Below are positions 1 to 8,575 of a DNA stretch of 64,000 bases, piece after piece. A model generated the notes under the pieces. It did no database searches and was not told the origin of the DNA. It saw nothing but the letters and a program-made list of their open reading frames with translations. This DNA is from Mesorhizobium sp. (GTDB taxonomy: Bacteria; Pseudomonadota; Alphaproteobacteria; Rhizobiales; Rhizobiaceae): positions 186,001 through 250,000 of the forward strand of contig SAKE01000004.1 in NCBI GenBank assembly GCA_004017275.1. Reading direction: 5' to 3'. The translations under genes and the position numbers were made by a program. Every line of letters begins with the position of its first letter. Within the stretch, counting starts at the first letter, position 1.

Positions 1-641
1 CGCTCGGCAAGGCGCGTGGCATGGCCGTGCATGAAAGCCAGAGCCTGTTCGTCGAAAAGCAGCTCGGCCGCAACCCCGCCTTCTGGCGCTGGGCGCTGCA
101 GGTAGTTGAAAAGCATCTCGGCGAAGCCTGGTCGCTCGACGACATCCTGCCGCATGTGCATCGCGTCGAACGCGGCCTGATCCGTGTCGATGCTGACGAG
201 GTAACCTATCCCCTGCATGTCATCCTGCGCTACGAACTGGAACAGGAACTCGTCGCGGGCCGGCTGGAGGTGGCTGATCTGCCCGAAGCCTGGGACGCCA
301 AGATGCGCGACTATCTCGGCCTCTCCACCATCGACAACCCGGCCGACGGACCGATGCAGGACGTGCATTGGCCGGGTGCGGCCTTCGGCTATTTCCCGTC
401 CTACACGCTGGGCGCGATGATGGCGGCGCAGCAATGGGCGGCGCTAACGCGGGAGCACCCTGCCGCCGACGAGGATCTCGCCAAAGGCAATTTCGGGGCG
501 ATCAACGATTGGCGCCGCGAAAAAATCTGGTCGCAGGGATCACGCTGGTCGACGCCGGACCTGCTCGAACGCGCCACCGGCGAAAAGCTCAACGCCGCCT
601 ATTTCGTGGACCATCTGAAGCAGCGATACGGAGCCACGTAA
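1..641 (+). CDS. Carboxypeptidase M32 (Taq family), C-terminal part
   Basis: This is the C-terminal end of a family M32 metallocarboxypeptidase, a zinc enzyme that removes residues from peptide C-termini in the cytoplasm. The frame is open from the left edge, so the start and the HEXXH zinc site lie outside the window. The visible part begins just before the conserved HESQS segment (residues 4-8 counted from the Met at 21) and keeps typical family motifs such as GYFPSYTLG and AAYFVDHL near the end. About 210 residues of an expected 500 are present. The gene ends at a TAA at 639-641, and the next gene converges on it. The family call is firm; the physiological substrate is unknown. Confidence 0.85.
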   Translation, partial: LGKARGMAVHESQSLFVEKQLGRNPAFWRWALQVVEKHLGEAWSLDDILPHVHRVERGLIRVDADEVTYPLHVILRYELEQELVAGRLEVADLPEAWDAKMRDYLGLSTIDNPADGPMQDVHWPGAAFGYFPSYTLGAMMAAQQWAALTREHPAADEDLAKGNFGAINDWRREKIWSQGSRWSTPDLLERATGEKLNAAYFVDHLKQRYGAT

Positions 642-677
642 GGGCGGCCGGCACATCGGGAACGCAAATGGTTCTGA

Positions 678-2477
678 CTACTCGGCAGCGCCTCTGAAGG
701 CGCTGGCGCCGGTTTCGAACTGCAGCTTGGCCAGCCGCGCATAGATGCCGCCCTTGGCGACCAGGCTCTGATGCGTGCCTTCCTCGACGATCGAGCCGCC
801 ATCCATGACTAAAATCCGGTCAGCCTTCAGCACCGTTGCCAGCCGATGGGCGATGACGATGGTGGTGCGGCCCTGCATCAGGCGTTCCAGCGCCGTCTGC
901 ACCAGCGTCTCGCTTTCGGCGTCGAGCGCCGAGGTCGCCTCGTCGAGCAGCAGGACAGGCGCATCGCGCAGGATGGCACGGGCGATCGCCACCCGCTGGC
1001 GCTGGCCGCCTGACAGCGTCACGCCGCGCTCGCCGACCTGGCTGTCATAGGCTTTTTCCAGCCTCAGGATGAATTCGTCGGCGAGCGCATCCTTCGCCGC
1101 CGTCTCGATCTCGGCTTTGCTGGCGCCCGGCCGGCCAAAGCCGATATTGTCACGCGCGGTGGCCGCGAAGATGGTGACGTCCTGCGGCACGATGGCGATG
1201 CGTTGGCGGACCGAAACGGGATCGGCCTCGCGCACGTCGACGCCGTCGATCAGGATCTTGCCTGTTTCGGGATCGTAGAAGCGCAGGATCAGCGAAAACA
1301 CCGTGCTCTTGCCGGCCCCTGACGGCCCGACGATCGCCACCGTCTCGCCCGGCATGACCTGAAAGCTCAAGCCGTGCACGGCGGCGCGGTCCGGCCTTGC
1401 CGGGTAGGAGAAGGAGACATTGTCGAAGACGATCGCGCCCTTGGTCACCGCAGGCAGCGGCTTCGGATCGGCCGGCGCCTGGATCGCCGGCTTCTCGGCC
1501 AGGATCTCGGTCAGCCGTTCGGCGGCACCTGCCGCTTGCGCAAGCTCGCCCCAGACCTCCGACAGCGCGCCCAGCGCACCGGCGGCGAACACCGAATAGA
1601 GCAGGAACTGACCGAGCGTGCCCGGCGATATCGAGCCTTCGAGCACGTCGCGCGAGCCGAACCACAGCACCGCCACGACGGACGAGAAGATGGTGAAAAT
1701 GGCAAAGAAGGTGAGGAAGGAGCGCGCGAAGATCGAGGCGCGCGCCGCCTCGAAGGCGGCTTCCACAGCGGCGGAGAAATGGCCGGTGACCAGCTTCTCG
1801 TTGGTGAAGGCCTGCAGCGTGCGCACCGCACCGATCTGTTCGCTGGCGTAAGCCGTCGCATCGGCCAGCGTATCCTGCGCCTGCCGCGACTTGCGGCGCA
1901 CCGAACGGCCGAAGGCGACCAGCGGCAGCACGATGACGGGTATAGCGGCAATGACCAGCCCGGACAGTTTCGGGCTGGTGACGACCATCATCCCCACCGC
2001 GCCGAGACCGAGGATGACGTTGCGCAGCGCCACCGAGGCCGTCGCCCCGACTGCGGACTTGACCTGCGTCGTGTCGGCGGCGAGCCGCGACACGATCTCG
2101 CCCGACTGGGCGGTATCGAAGAAGGCAGGCGACAGTGTCGTCACATGGGCAAAGACATCGCGGCGGATGTCGGCGACGACGCGCTCGCCCAGCGTGATGA
2201 CGAAATAGTAGCGGCCGGCCGATGCCGCCGCCAGGATGGCGGCCATCGCCACCAGTGCGGCGAAATACTCGGCGATGAAGGTGGTGCTCGATGACGAGAA
2301 ACCATAATCGATCATACGCCGCACGGCCAGCGGCAGTGCCAGCGTGGTTGCCGCGGCGATGACCAGCGAGATGATGGCGCCGACGACCAGCGTGCGGTAA
2401 TGCGTGATATACGGAAACAGGCGCCTGAGCGGCTTGAGCGAGCGCCGGCGCTCGTCTGCGCTGCTGATTTGCGCCAT
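678..2477 (-). CDS. ABC exporter, fused permease and ATPase (MsbA-like)
   Basis: A 599-residue half-transporter of the type I exporter fold, expected to work as a homodimer in the inner membrane. Residues about 25-315 hold six membrane segments, and residues about 345-590 hold the nucleotide-binding domain. Walker A is GPSGAGKS at 384-391, followed by the LSGGQRQR signature, the VLLLDEAT Walker B and the IVIAHR switch histidine. Members of this group move lipids, drugs or peptides, and nothing nearby names the cargo. The gene is divergent from rpmE across about 200 bp. Length and motifs are complete, so it is probably functional. The start at 2477 follows from the MAQISS N-terminus and a GGAGG-like stretch upstream on the minus strand. 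Confidence 0.9.
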   Translation of the reverse strand: MAQISSADERRRSLKPLRRLFPYITHYRTLVVGAIISLVIAAATTLALPLAVRRMIDYGFSSSSTTFIAEYFAALVAMAAILAAASAGRYYFVITLGERVVADIRRDVFAHVTTLSPAFFDTAQSGEIVSRLAADTTQVKSAVGATASVALRNVILGLGAVGMMVVTSPKLSGLVIAAIPVIVLPLVAFGRSVRRKSRQAQDTLADATAYASEQIGAVRTLQAFTNEKLVTGHFSAAVEAAFEAARASIFARSFLTFFAIFTIFSSVVAVLWFGSRDVLEGSISPGTLGQFLLYSVFAAGALGALSEVWGELAQAAGAAERLTEILAEKPAIQAPADPKPLPAVTKGAIVFDNVSFSYPARPDRAAVHGLSFQVMPGETVAIVGPSGAGKSTVFSLILRFYDPETGKILIDGVDVREADPVSVRQRIAIVPQDVTIFAATARDNIGFGRPGASKAEIETAAKDALADEFILRLEKAYDSQVGERGVTLSGGQRQRVAIARAILRDAPVLLLDEATSALDAESETLVQTALERLMQGRTTIVIAHRLATVLKADRILVMDGGSIVEEGTHQSLVAKGGIYARLAKLQFETGASAFRGAAE

Positions 2478-2684
2478 CCCGATGTTTCCTCCAGCCGCCC
2501 TTGGGGTCTGCGCCTCAATATGCGCTTGCCGCGGCCTTGTGATTCAATTCCGGCTGATGTATAGGCTCGCCGACCGTTTTAGAAGCCGTGGCTCCTCAAT
2601 AGCTGCGGCTTCGAGTTTTAAAAAGGGGCGCATCGACGCAGGCTTATGCCCGTCGGCAGCGCCGGCAAGCCAGGAACCGAACCC

Positions 2685-2906
2685 ATGAAGACCGACATCC
2701 ATCCCGATTACCACACCATCAAGGTCGTCATGACCGACGGCACCGAATACACGACCCGTTCGACCTGGGGCAAGGAAGGCGATACGATGAACCTCGATAT
2801 CGACCCGACCACCCACCCGGCCTGGACCGGCGGCCAGCAGACCCTGCTCGACCGCGGCGGCCGCCTGTCGAAGTTCAAGAAGCGCTTCGAAGGTTTCGGC
2901 ATTTAA
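2685..2906 (+). CDS. rpmE: 50S ribosomal protein L31
   Basis: A 73-residue L31 that starts [10 protein letters not shown], the usual L31 N-terminus, which is why the ATG at 2685 is preferred over the in-frame ATG 39 bases upstream. It lacks the CxxC zinc ligands of the zinc-binding L31 form, so it is the zinc-free kind common in Rhizobiales. L31 sits on the large subunit near the central protuberance and bridges to the small subunit. A strong hairpin terminator follows within 25 bp. The upstream region holds an inverted repeat (GAAGCCG at 2582-2588 against CGGCTTC at 2606-2612) that could be a leader hairpin; this is not proven. Confidence 0.93.
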   Translation: MKTDIHPDYHTIKVVMTDGTEYTTRSTWGKEGDTMNLDIDPTTHPAWTGGQQTLLDRGGRLSKFKKRFEGFGI

Positions 2907-2930
2907 GCTCAACGAGCTTTTTGCAGATCA

Positions 2931-2958
2931 AAAACCCGCCTCCGTGGCGGGTTTTTTG
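2931..2958 (+). terminator. Rho-independent terminator after rpmE
   Basis: The arms AACCCGCC and GGCGGGTT enclose a short TCCGT-type loop, with a T-run on the plus side and an A-run on the other. It can therefore serve both rpmE and the converging tetR gene. Confidence 0.85.
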
Positions 2959-2976
2959 TTGCGCCGAGGCGCGGTC

Positions 2977-3639
2977 CTACTCGGCCAGCAGCTCCCTGAG
3001 CGCCATGCGCTTGTAGGCGGCGACCAGCCTGTCGCCCTCCTGCCGCTCGACCGAGATCGCCAGCCGCATGGCGGCCTCGCCCATCTGCCAGACCAGGAAC
3101 GCCGTGGTTTCCAGCGTCGCCGGATCGGCTGCCGGCCGCAGCCGTTTCAGCACCGCGGTCAGAAACTCGGCATTGGCCCGGCTGTCGGCGAGTTCGAGCT
3201 GGCGCAGCGCCTTGTCTGCCTGCGTGCCCGACCAGATGTCGCGCATCACCGGCTCCGCCAGGAACAATCCGTAGTAGATATCGACCAGTTCCGAAAACGC
3301 TTTGCCTAGCCCTTCTGCGTCGCTGACATCAGCCAGTGCGGCGGCGATGCAGGCCTGGCTTTCGGCGGTGTAGCGCTCGGCCAGCGCCCAGACGATCGCC
3401 CGCTTGTCGGGAAAGAACTGGTAGAGCGAGCCGATCGACACCCCTGCCCGTTCCGCCACCTCACCCATGCGCATGGCATCGCTGCCTTGTTCGGCAATCA
3501 GCGCCGAGGCCGCGGCGAGCATGCGCTCGACCCGCTCGCGGCTGCGCTGCTGACTGGGCGCCCGGCGCGGCGATGCGACCTGATCCTGAGGGGAAACCGG
3601 CGTGGCCGTGTCTTCCATGGCTAACTCCAATACCGGCAA
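2977..3639 (-). CDS. TetR family transcriptional regulator
   Basis: A 220-residue TetR-type repressor. The N-terminal helix-turn-helix lies at residues about 30-80 (AERAGVSIGSLYQFFPDKRAI is typical of the family), with an all-helical ligand-binding C-terminal domain after it. It is divergent from the NmrA-like gene and a DUF1772 gene, so it most likely represses them and itself. The 83-bp gap holds an inverted repeat, TTGCAAAA at 3651-3658 and TTTTGCAA at 3676-3683. The ligand is unknown. The N-terminal 25 residues are disordered in character and may include a later true start. Confidence 0.88.
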   Translation of the reverse strand: MPVLELAMEDTATPVSPQDQVASPRRAPSQQRSRERVERMLAAASALIAEQGSDAMRMGEVAERAGVSIGSLYQFFPDKRAIVWALAERYTAESQACIAAALADVSDAEGLGKAFSELVDIYYGLFLAEPVMRDIWSGTQADKALRQLELADSRANAEFLTAVLKRLRPAADPATLETTAFLVWQMGEAAMRLAISVERQEGDRLVAAYKRMALRELLAE

Positions 3640-3645
3640 AATCGC

Positions 3646-3683
3646 TTGACTTGCAAAATACGAGGGTTTATCACGTTTTGCAA
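3646..3683 (+). promoter_or_regulatory. Promoter with inverted repeat in the tetR/nmrA-like gap
   Basis: A -35-like TTGACT at 3646-3651 is followed about 17 bases later by TTATCA, which would drive the plus-strand genes. The arms TTGCAAAA and TTTTGCAA overlap this promoter, where a TetR dimer would block it. The assignment is inference from position and symmetry. Confidence 0.45.
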
Positions 3684-3722
3684 ATGTGAGGATTACTCAT
3701 ATTCTGACGAGAGGAAATCGAG

Positions 3723-4556
3723 ATGAATGACACCAACAAAAAACCAATCCTGATCCTCGGCGGTACCGGGAAGACCGGCCGCCGCCTCGCTGAGCGTCTG
3801 ACCGCTCGCGGCCTGCCAGTGCGGATCGGCTCGCGCTCCGGCAGCCCACGCTTCGACTGGGAAGTTACGGCCACCTGGGGTCCGGCCATCCAAGACGTGA
3901 GTGCCGTCTACATCAGCTACTACCCCGACATTGCCGTGCCGGGCGCCGCCGAAGTCGTCGACGCCTTCGCCAGGTTCGCCGTGGCCAACGGTGTCACCCG
4001 GCTGGTGCTGCTGTCCGGCCGCGGCGAAACGGAAGCCCAGCGCGCCGAAGAGATGGTGAAAGCCTCGGGCGCCGACTGGACGATCCTGCGCTGCGCCTGG
4101 TTCTCACAGAATTTCAGCGAAGGTTTTCTCGTCGAGCCCTTGGCTGAAGGCGAAGTGGCGTTGCCGGTCGGCAATGTCGGCGAGCCGTTCGTCGATGTCG
4201 ACGACATCGCCGAAGCCGCCTTCGTCGCGCTGACCGAGCCAGGCCATGTCGGCCAGCTCTATGAATTGACCGGGCCGCGGCTATTGAGCTTCGCCGACGC
4301 GGTCGCCGAGATCGCCAAGGCGGCCGGCCGCGACATCCGCTTTGTCAGGATCTCGCATGACGAATTCACTGCCGCTGTCGCGTTGCATGACCTGCCACCC
4401 GAATTCGGCTGGCTGCTCAATGAGCTGTTCACCCAGGTGCTCGACGGCCGCAACGAGTCGCTCACCGACGGCGTCCAGCGCGTGCTTGGCCGTGCACCGA
4501 AAGACTTCTCCACTTACGCAACCGAAACCGCCGCTAGCCGAATCTGGAGCAACTGA
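3723..4556 (+). CDS. NmrA-like NAD(P)-binding protein
   Basis: A 277-residue short-chain-dehydrogenase-like protein of the atypical NmrA group. The N-terminal ILGGTGKTGRRLAERL (residues about 10-25) is the GxxGxxG dinucleotide-binding turn. The family includes redox-sensing regulators and reductases, and the catalytic YxxxK pair is not evident, so it may sense or bind NAD(P) rather than turn over a substrate. The gene starts ATG at 3723 with GAGAGG upstream. The next gene begins one base after its stop, giving a two-gene operon under the divergent TetR repressor. Confidence 0.87.
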   Translation: MNDTNKKPILILGGTGKTGRRLAERLTARGLPVRIGSRSGSPRFDWEVTATWGPAIQDVSAVYISYYPDIAVPGAAEVVDAFARFAVANGVTRLVLLSGRGETEAQRAEEMVKASGADWTILRCAWFSQNFSEGFLVEPLAEGEVALPVGNVGEPFVDVDDIAEAAFVALTEPGHVGQLYELTGPRLLSFADAVAEIAKAAGRDIRFVRISHDEFTAAVALHDLPPEFGWLLNELFTQVLDGRNESLTDGVQRVLGRAPKDFSTYATETAASRIWSN

Positions 4557-4557
4557 G

Positions 4558-5034
4558 ATGATCAAGCTTCTTCCCGCCCTCACCATCATTGCCGCAATCG
4601 GCTCGGGCCTCGTCGCCGGCGTGTTCTTCGCCTTTTCCAATTTCATCATGGCGGCACTTGCCCGGTTGCCCGCTCCAAGCGGCATCGCCGCGATGAATTC
4701 GATCAACATCACGGTAATCACGCCGACCTTCATGACGGCGCTTTTCGGCACCGGCCTGCTCTGTTTGGTGCTTATCGCCGCCGCCATTATGGGCTGGAGC
4801 CAGTCCGGTTCGTACTGGCTGCTTGCCGGAGCGGTGGTCTATTTGGTCGGCAACCCGATCGTAACCATGGTTTTCAACGTGCCGCTCAACGATGCGCTCG
4901 CCGCCGTCGACCCAGCCAGCAGCAACGGCGCCGCCGTGTGGGCGAACCATCTGAGCCAATGGGTGATGTGGAACCACGTCCGCACCATCACCGCCATCGT
5001 GGCGATGGCCTGCTTTATCTTCGCATTGCTCTAA
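4558..5034 (+). CDS. DUF1772 membrane protein (anthrone oxygenase-like)
   Basis: A 158-residue membrane protein with four hydrophobic segments. The early GVFFAFSNFIM stretch and the PLND segment in the middle are typical of DUF1772, a family that includes fungal anthrone oxygenase-like proteins. The ATG at 4558 follows the stop of the NmrA-like gene by one base, so translation is probably coupled; a longer in-frame start at 4342 would overlap that gene and is rejected. Together with the NmrA-like protein it may act on a small aromatic or oxidised compound, but no substrate can be named. Confidence 0.8.
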   Translation: MIKLLPALTIIAAIGSGLVAGVFFAFSNFIMAALARLPAPSGIAAMNSINITVITPTFMTALFGTGLLCLVLIAAAIMGWSQSGSYWLLAGAVVYLVGNPIVTMVFNVPLNDALAAVDPASSNGAAVWANHLSQWVMWNHVRTITAIVAMACFIFALL

Positions 5035-5048
5035 GCGGCTTTACGAAA

Positions 5049-5083
5049 CGCAAAAGACCCTGCTCAGGCGGGGTCCTTTTGCG
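5049..5083. terminator. Bidirectional hairpin terminator
   Basis: CGCAAAAG and CTTTTGCG form a stem that continues through ACCC against GGGT. It lies between the DUF1772 gene and the converging SelW-like gene, and overlaps the last codons of the latter. Confidence 0.75.
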
Positions 5084-5393
5084 TCTGGTCTTTTGTCGTA
5101 TGGCCCTTGCGGTCGGCATGACCGAGATCGCGATCCGGGTCGATAACATCGCGGACCAGTTGCTTCAGTTTGGCCGCGTCCGGAAAGCCGGCATCGCGCT
5201 TGCGGTCCCAGATCAGCGCGTCATTGCAGGAAATGGTGAAGATGCCGCCGGTGCCGGGCACCAGCGCTACTTCGCCGAGATCGGTGCCGAAGGTGGAGAG
5301 CAGCTCCTGCGCCATCCAGCCGGCACGCAGCAGCCACTGGCACTGCGTGCAATAGGTGATGCGGATAACCGGCAGGGTCTGAGCTCCGCTCAT
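5064..5393 (-). CDS. Rdx (SelT/SelW/SelH) family thioredoxin-like protein
   Basis: A 109-residue protein with the CxxC redox motif (TYCTQCQ near residues 13-19) of the SelW-like Rdx family, in which Cys replaces the selenocysteine of animal members. The fold is thioredoxin-like. The family is linked to redox balance, but its bacterial substrate is not established. The start MSGAQTLP at 5393 puts the CxxC where the family has it; the longer upstream frame overlaps yebC. The gene lies 13 bp after yebC on the same strand, so the two are probably co-transcribed. The lysine-rich, charged tail overlaps the terminator. Confidence 0.85.
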   Translation of the reverse strand: MSGAQTLPVIRITYCTQCQWLLRAGWMAQELLSTFGTDLGEVALVPGTGGIFTISCNDALIWDRKRDAGFPDAAKLKQLVRDVIDPDRDLGHADRKGHTTKDQTQKDPA

Positions 5394-5406
5394 GTCAGGG
5401 CTCCGC

Positions 5407-6156
5407 TCATGCCGCGCTGAGCTTGGCCATGGTTTCGTCATCGACTTCGAAGTTGGCGTAGACGCTCTGCACGTCATCGTCATCCTCGAGCGTGGCGACC
5501 AGCTTCATCAGCGACTGTGCCCGCTCCTCGTCGACCGGAACATTGTTCTGCGGCCGCCAGATAGGCTTTACCGATTCAGCCTCGCCGAGCGCGCCTTCCA
5601 GCGCCTTCGACACTTCGCCGAGATTTTCGAAGGCGCAATAGATGGTGTGGCCTTCCTCATCCGACTCGACATCATCGGCGCCGGCTTCGATCGCCGCATC
5701 CATGATCTTGTCGGCGCTGCCGGCCGATGCCGGATAATAGATCTCGCCGGCACGGTCCCACATGAACGACACCGAGCCGGTTTCGCCCATCGCCCCGCCG
5801 GCCTTGGTGAAAGCGGCGCGCACATTCGAGGCTGAACGGTTGCGGTTGTCGGTCAACGCTTCGACGATAACGGCGACACCGCCCGGACCATAGCCCTCAT
5901 AGCGCACCGCTTCGTAGTTCTCGGCATCGCCCATCGACGCCTTATTGACGGCACGCTGGATGTTGTCCTTCGGCATCGACACCGCCTTGGCGTTCTGGAT
6001 CGCCAGGCGCAGGCGCGGGTTCATCGATGGATCGGGCGTCCCGCTCTTGGCGGCGACGGTGATTTCGCGCGCCAGCTTGGAAAACATTTTCGACCGCACC
6101 GCATCCTGGCGGCCCTTGCGGTGCATGATGTTCTTGAACTGTGAATGGCCAGCCAT
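5407..6156 (-). CDS. yebC: YebC/PmpR family regulatory protein
   Basis: A full-length 249-residue YebC (TACO1-like) protein. The N-terminus [18 protein letters not shown] is the signature of the family, and the central [16 protein letters not shown] and [11 protein letters not shown] segments match its domains 2 and 3. Family members have been described as DNA-binding regulators and, more recently, as ribosome-associated factors that relieve stalling. It is often next to the ruvCAB genes; here it sits before a SelW-like gene instead. The 213 bp upstream hold a short hairpin (CGAGGT and ACCTCG at about 6196-6213) but no gene. Confidence 0.93.
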   Translation of the reverse strand: MAGHSQFKNIMHRKGRQDAVRSKMFSKLAREITVAAKSGTPDPSMNPRLRLAIQNAKAVSMPKDNIQRAVNKASMGDAENYEAVRYEGYGPGGVAVIVEALTDNRNRSASNVRAAFTKAGGAMGETGSVSFMWDRAGEIYYPASAGSADKIMDAAIEAGADDVESDEEGHTIYCAFENLGEVSKALEGALGEAESVKPIWRPQNNVPVDEERAQSLMKLVATLEDDDDVQSVYANFEVDDETMAKLSAA

Positions 6157-6369
6157 GGCACCCCTGTCGTCTTCTCGGCTAGAGCATCCCGAAGCGAGGT
6201 TATCTCACCTCGTCTTCTGCAATGCCCGAATTCAAAATTTCAGAGCGTCCCAGGTGCAACTCGTGGAAGCACGGCGTTCTCTGTCGGAATGGCCGGCTTA
6301 TAGATAAATCGGCTCAATTCGTCCAGCCGCACCGCGCAAACGGCGCAAGACATGGCCTCGAGCGACCGC

Positions 6370-6693
6370 TCACGCCTCCAGGTCCGACTTCAGCTGGTCG
6401 ATGATGCTGAGCGCGTGGCCGGCATACTGGCTGATCCAGCGATCATGGATCTGCTTGATCGGCAGCGCGTTGAGATGGTTCCAGCGCTCGCGTCCGTCGC
6501 GCCGCGCGACGATCAGGTCGGCTTCCTCCAACACTTTGAGATGCAGCATGACCGTGCAGCGATCGATATCTGGAAACGCCTCGCACAGCATGCCGGTGGT
6601 CTTCGGCGCATCCTTCAGCTGATCCAGCATTTCGCGACGGCGCGGATGCGCCAGCGCCTTGAAAACATTGTCGTCTTGCGATCGGCTTGACAT
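6370..6693 (-). CDS. ArsR family transcriptional regulator
   Basis: A 107-residue winged-helix regulator. The recognition region MLHLKVLEEADLIVARRDGR is typical of the ArsR group that controls SRPBCC (AHSA1-type) genes rather than metal resistance. No metal-binding cysteine cluster is visible; the single Cys in LCEAF and one in RCTVM are not arranged as a metal site. It is divergent from an SRPBCC-VOC-VOC-SRPBCC run and is expected to repress that run and itself. Its start codon lies inside the likely operator at 6692-6711. Confidence 0.88.
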   Translation of the reverse strand: MSSRSQDDNVFKALAHPRRREMLDQLKDAPKTTGMLCEAFPDIDRCTVMLHLKVLEEADLIVARRDGRERWNHLNALPIKQIHDRWISQYAGHALSIIDQLKSDLEA

Positions 6694-6711
6694 GTTATCT
6701 TTTTATAACAT
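6692..6711. promoter_or_regulatory. Likely ArsR operator
   Basis: The perfect inverted repeat ATGTTAT / ATAACAT has a 6-base spacer, sits at the arsR start codon, and lies 35 bases before the first SRPBCC gene. Position and symmetry suggest autorepression; binding is inferred. Confidence 0.6.
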
Positions 6712-6745
6712 ATTGTTGAGCCGATCAAGGGAAGGAGTTGTGGAT

Positions 6746-7228
6746 ATGTCACTCGGATTCAGTGTTTCCGGACGCATCGGCAAACCGGTCGCCGAAGTCT
6801 TCGACGCGGTCGTCAATCCAAAGAAACTTAGCGGCTATTTCACCACGATCGGCGGCGCCAGCGCGCCTCTGGAAGCTGGCGCCGGCGTCGTCTGGTGGGG
6901 CAAGGTGCCGGTCGAGGTCGATGAGGTGATCAAGGACAGCCGCATCGTGCTGCGCTGGGATGCCACCGACGCCGACGGCAAGCCGGCCTACAAGACCCGT
7001 ATCGAGATGAATTTCGAACCGCTCGACGATGGCGGTACTTTCGTCACCATTGCCGAAAGCGGCTGGCAGGACGGCGCGGTCGGCCTGAAGAAGTCCTACC
7101 TCAACTGCGAGGGCTGGTCGCAGATGCTGGCCTGCATGAAGGCCTATGTCGAGTACGGCATCAATTTGCGCGACGGCTACTATCGCAGCGAGATGAAGGG
7201 CGAACCCGCCAACGAGACCAATATCTGA
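6746..7228 (+). CDS. SRPBCC domain protein (AHSA1-like)
   Basis: A 160-residue START-like domain protein of the AHSA1/SRPBCC group. FSVSGRIGKPVAEVFDAVVNP at the N-terminus is the usual first strand and helix, and GGTFVTIAESGW and the C-terminal helix complete the cavity fold. Such proteins bind hydrophobic ligands or act on small substrates. The ATG at 6746 is chosen because GGAAGGAG lies 9 bases before it; an upstream frame start at 6659 would run through the arsR operator. It is the first gene of a four-gene run. Confidence 0.82.
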   Translation: MSLGFSVSGRIGKPVAEVFDAVVNPKKLSGYFTTIGGASAPLEAGAGVVWWGKVPVEVDEVIKDSRIVLRWDATDADGKPAYKTRIEMNFEPLDDGGTFVTIAESGWQDGAVGLKKSYLNCEGWSQMLACMKAYVEYGINLRDGYYRSEMKGEPANETNI

Positions 7229-7272
7229 GCGGCCCCATATCTGAGTGCCCGTGGGGAGGACGGAGGTCAACG

Positions 7273-7665
7273 ATGACGAAAGTAACGCCATTCCTGATGT
7301 TCGAGGGCGAGGCCGAGGAGGCAATGACCCTCTATTGCGAGACCATTCCCGGCAGCAAAGTCCTTGACGTCACAAATTACGGCCCCGGCGAGGATGGCCC
7401 GCAAGGAACGATCAAGCTGGCGCGAATGTCGATTGCTGGCCTGGAAGTCATGGTCTTCAACAGCCCCGTGCACCACGCCTTCACCTTTACCCCGTCGGTC
7501 TCGCTCTATGTGGACTGTTCCTCCGAGGACGAACTGAACCGAATTGTCGAGACACTGGCAAAGGACGGCGCGTTCCTGATGCCGCCGGACAATTATGGCT
7601 TCAGCCGCCGCTTCGCGTGGCTGAACGACAGGTTCGGCGTCTCCTGGCAGATCAACCTGGCCTAG
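7273..7665 (+). CDS. VOC family protein (PhnB-like)
   Basis: A 130-residue VOC-fold protein of the PhnB/3-demethylubiquinone methyltransferase-like type. It starts MTKVTPFLMFEGEAEEAM and ends RFGVSWQINLA, both standard for this group. The family name refers to similarity only and no methyltransferase motif is present. GGAGG precedes the start by about 10 bases. It is the second gene of the ArsR-linked run; such runs often hold an ArsR, SRPBCC and VOC proteins together, but their shared task is not known. Confidence 0.83.
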   Translation: MTKVTPFLMFEGEAEEAMTLYCETIPGSKVLDVTNYGPGEDGPQGTIKLARMSIAGLEVMVFNSPVHHAFTFTPSVSLYVDCSSEDELNRIVETLAKDGAFLMPPDNYGFSRRFAWLNDRFGVSWQINLA

Positions 7666-7713
7666 CCAGGCCGAGCCAACCAGCAACACCTGAACAGGAC
7701 AACGGAGCCAGCA

Positions 7714-8076
7714 ATGACCACGAAAATCACCGGTGGCATCAACATCGCCATGAAGGTGCCGCCGCACCAGTATCAGGCGACGATCGCCTTCTACCGCGAC
7801 ATCGTCGGCCTGAAGCCTTTCACGGACAAGGCACCGGCCATCGGCTTCGAGCTTGGCCCCAACCGCCTGTGGATCGACGAGGCGCCAATGATGAGCCAGG
7901 CCGAGGTGTGGCTGGAGCTGTTCACCAACGATTTCCCCATGGCTGCGGATCATTTCGCCAGGGCCGGCGTTGTGCGTTGCGACGTCATCGAACCCTTGGG
8001 CGAAGGCTTTCGCGGCGGTTGGATCACCAACCCGGCCAACGTCATACACATGCTGCGCGAACCCGGCGCCTGGTGA
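7714..8076 (+). CDS. VOC family glyoxalase-like protein
   Basis: A 120-residue single-domain VOC protein. The N-terminal half reads INIAMKVPPHQYQATIAFYRD, the usual beta-alpha start of a glyoxalase/bleomycin-resistance fold, and the C-terminus ends in a short strand. Metal-ligand positions are not clearly conserved by eye. It is the third gene of the run, 48 bp after the PhnB-like gene, with GGAGCC before the ATG. It is probably a dioxygenase-like or binding protein; the substrate cannot be told. Confidence 0.78.
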   Translation: MTTKITGGINIAMKVPPHQYQATIAFYRDIVGLKPFTDKAPAIGFELGPNRLWIDEAPMMSQAEVWLELFTNDFPMAADHFARAGVVRCDVIEPLGEGFRGGWITNPANVIHMLREPGAW

Positions 8077-8102
8077 GCGCCAAGCTTCGAAAGGAGCATC
8101 CA

Positions 8103-8570
8103 ATGGACATCCACGAAAAGCCAACGGCAGAGGCCGGCATGCTGATCCGGCGGCCTGTCGCCGACGTATTCGAGGCCATCGTCGATCCGGCCATCACCAC
8201 GAAATTCTGGTTCACCCACGGCAGCGGCCGCCTGGACAGCGCCGAGAAGGTTCACTGGGAATGGCGCATGTACGGCGTCTCGACGACCGTCGACGTCAGC
8301 GAGATCGTCGCGAACAAAAAGATCGTCATGCGATGGAGCGATCCGCCGACCACCGTGATCTGGACCTTCACCGAAATGCCCGACGAGACGACTTTTCTCG
8401 AGGTTCGCAATTTCGGCTTTGCCGGCAATGGCGATCAGCAGGTGAAAGAGGCCGTCGGCTCAACCGGCGGCTTCACGCTGGTGCTGGCCGGCGCCAAGGC
8501 CTGGCTGGAACAAGGCCTGACACTCGGCCTGATCGGCGACCGTCATCCAAAAGGTGTTCCGGCAAGCTAG
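8103..8570 (+). CDS. SRPBCC domain protein
   Basis: A 155-residue START-like protein, a second member of the AHSA1/SRPBCC family in this run. LIRRPVADVFEAIVDPAITT and KFWFTHGSGRL are the typical early segments, and it closes with the long C-terminal helix. AAAGGAGC lies 6 bases before the ATG at 8103, which settles the start over the long upstream frame. It is not a near-copy of the first SRPBCC protein at 6746. It is the last gene of the run and converges on terC. Confidence 0.8.
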   Translation: MDIHEKPTAEAGMLIRRPVADVFEAIVDPAITTKFWFTHGSGRLDSAEKVHWEWRMYGVSTTVDVSEIVANKKIVMRWSDPPTTVIWTFTEMPDETTFLEVRNFGFAGNGDQQVKEAVGSTGGFTLVLAGAKAWLEQGLTLGLIGDRHPKGVPAS

Positions 8571-8575
8571 ATCTC

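Noticed and set aside
1374..2294. A 306-residue plus-strand frame inside the ABC exporter.
   Set aside because: It is antisense to intact Walker and signature motifs; shadow.
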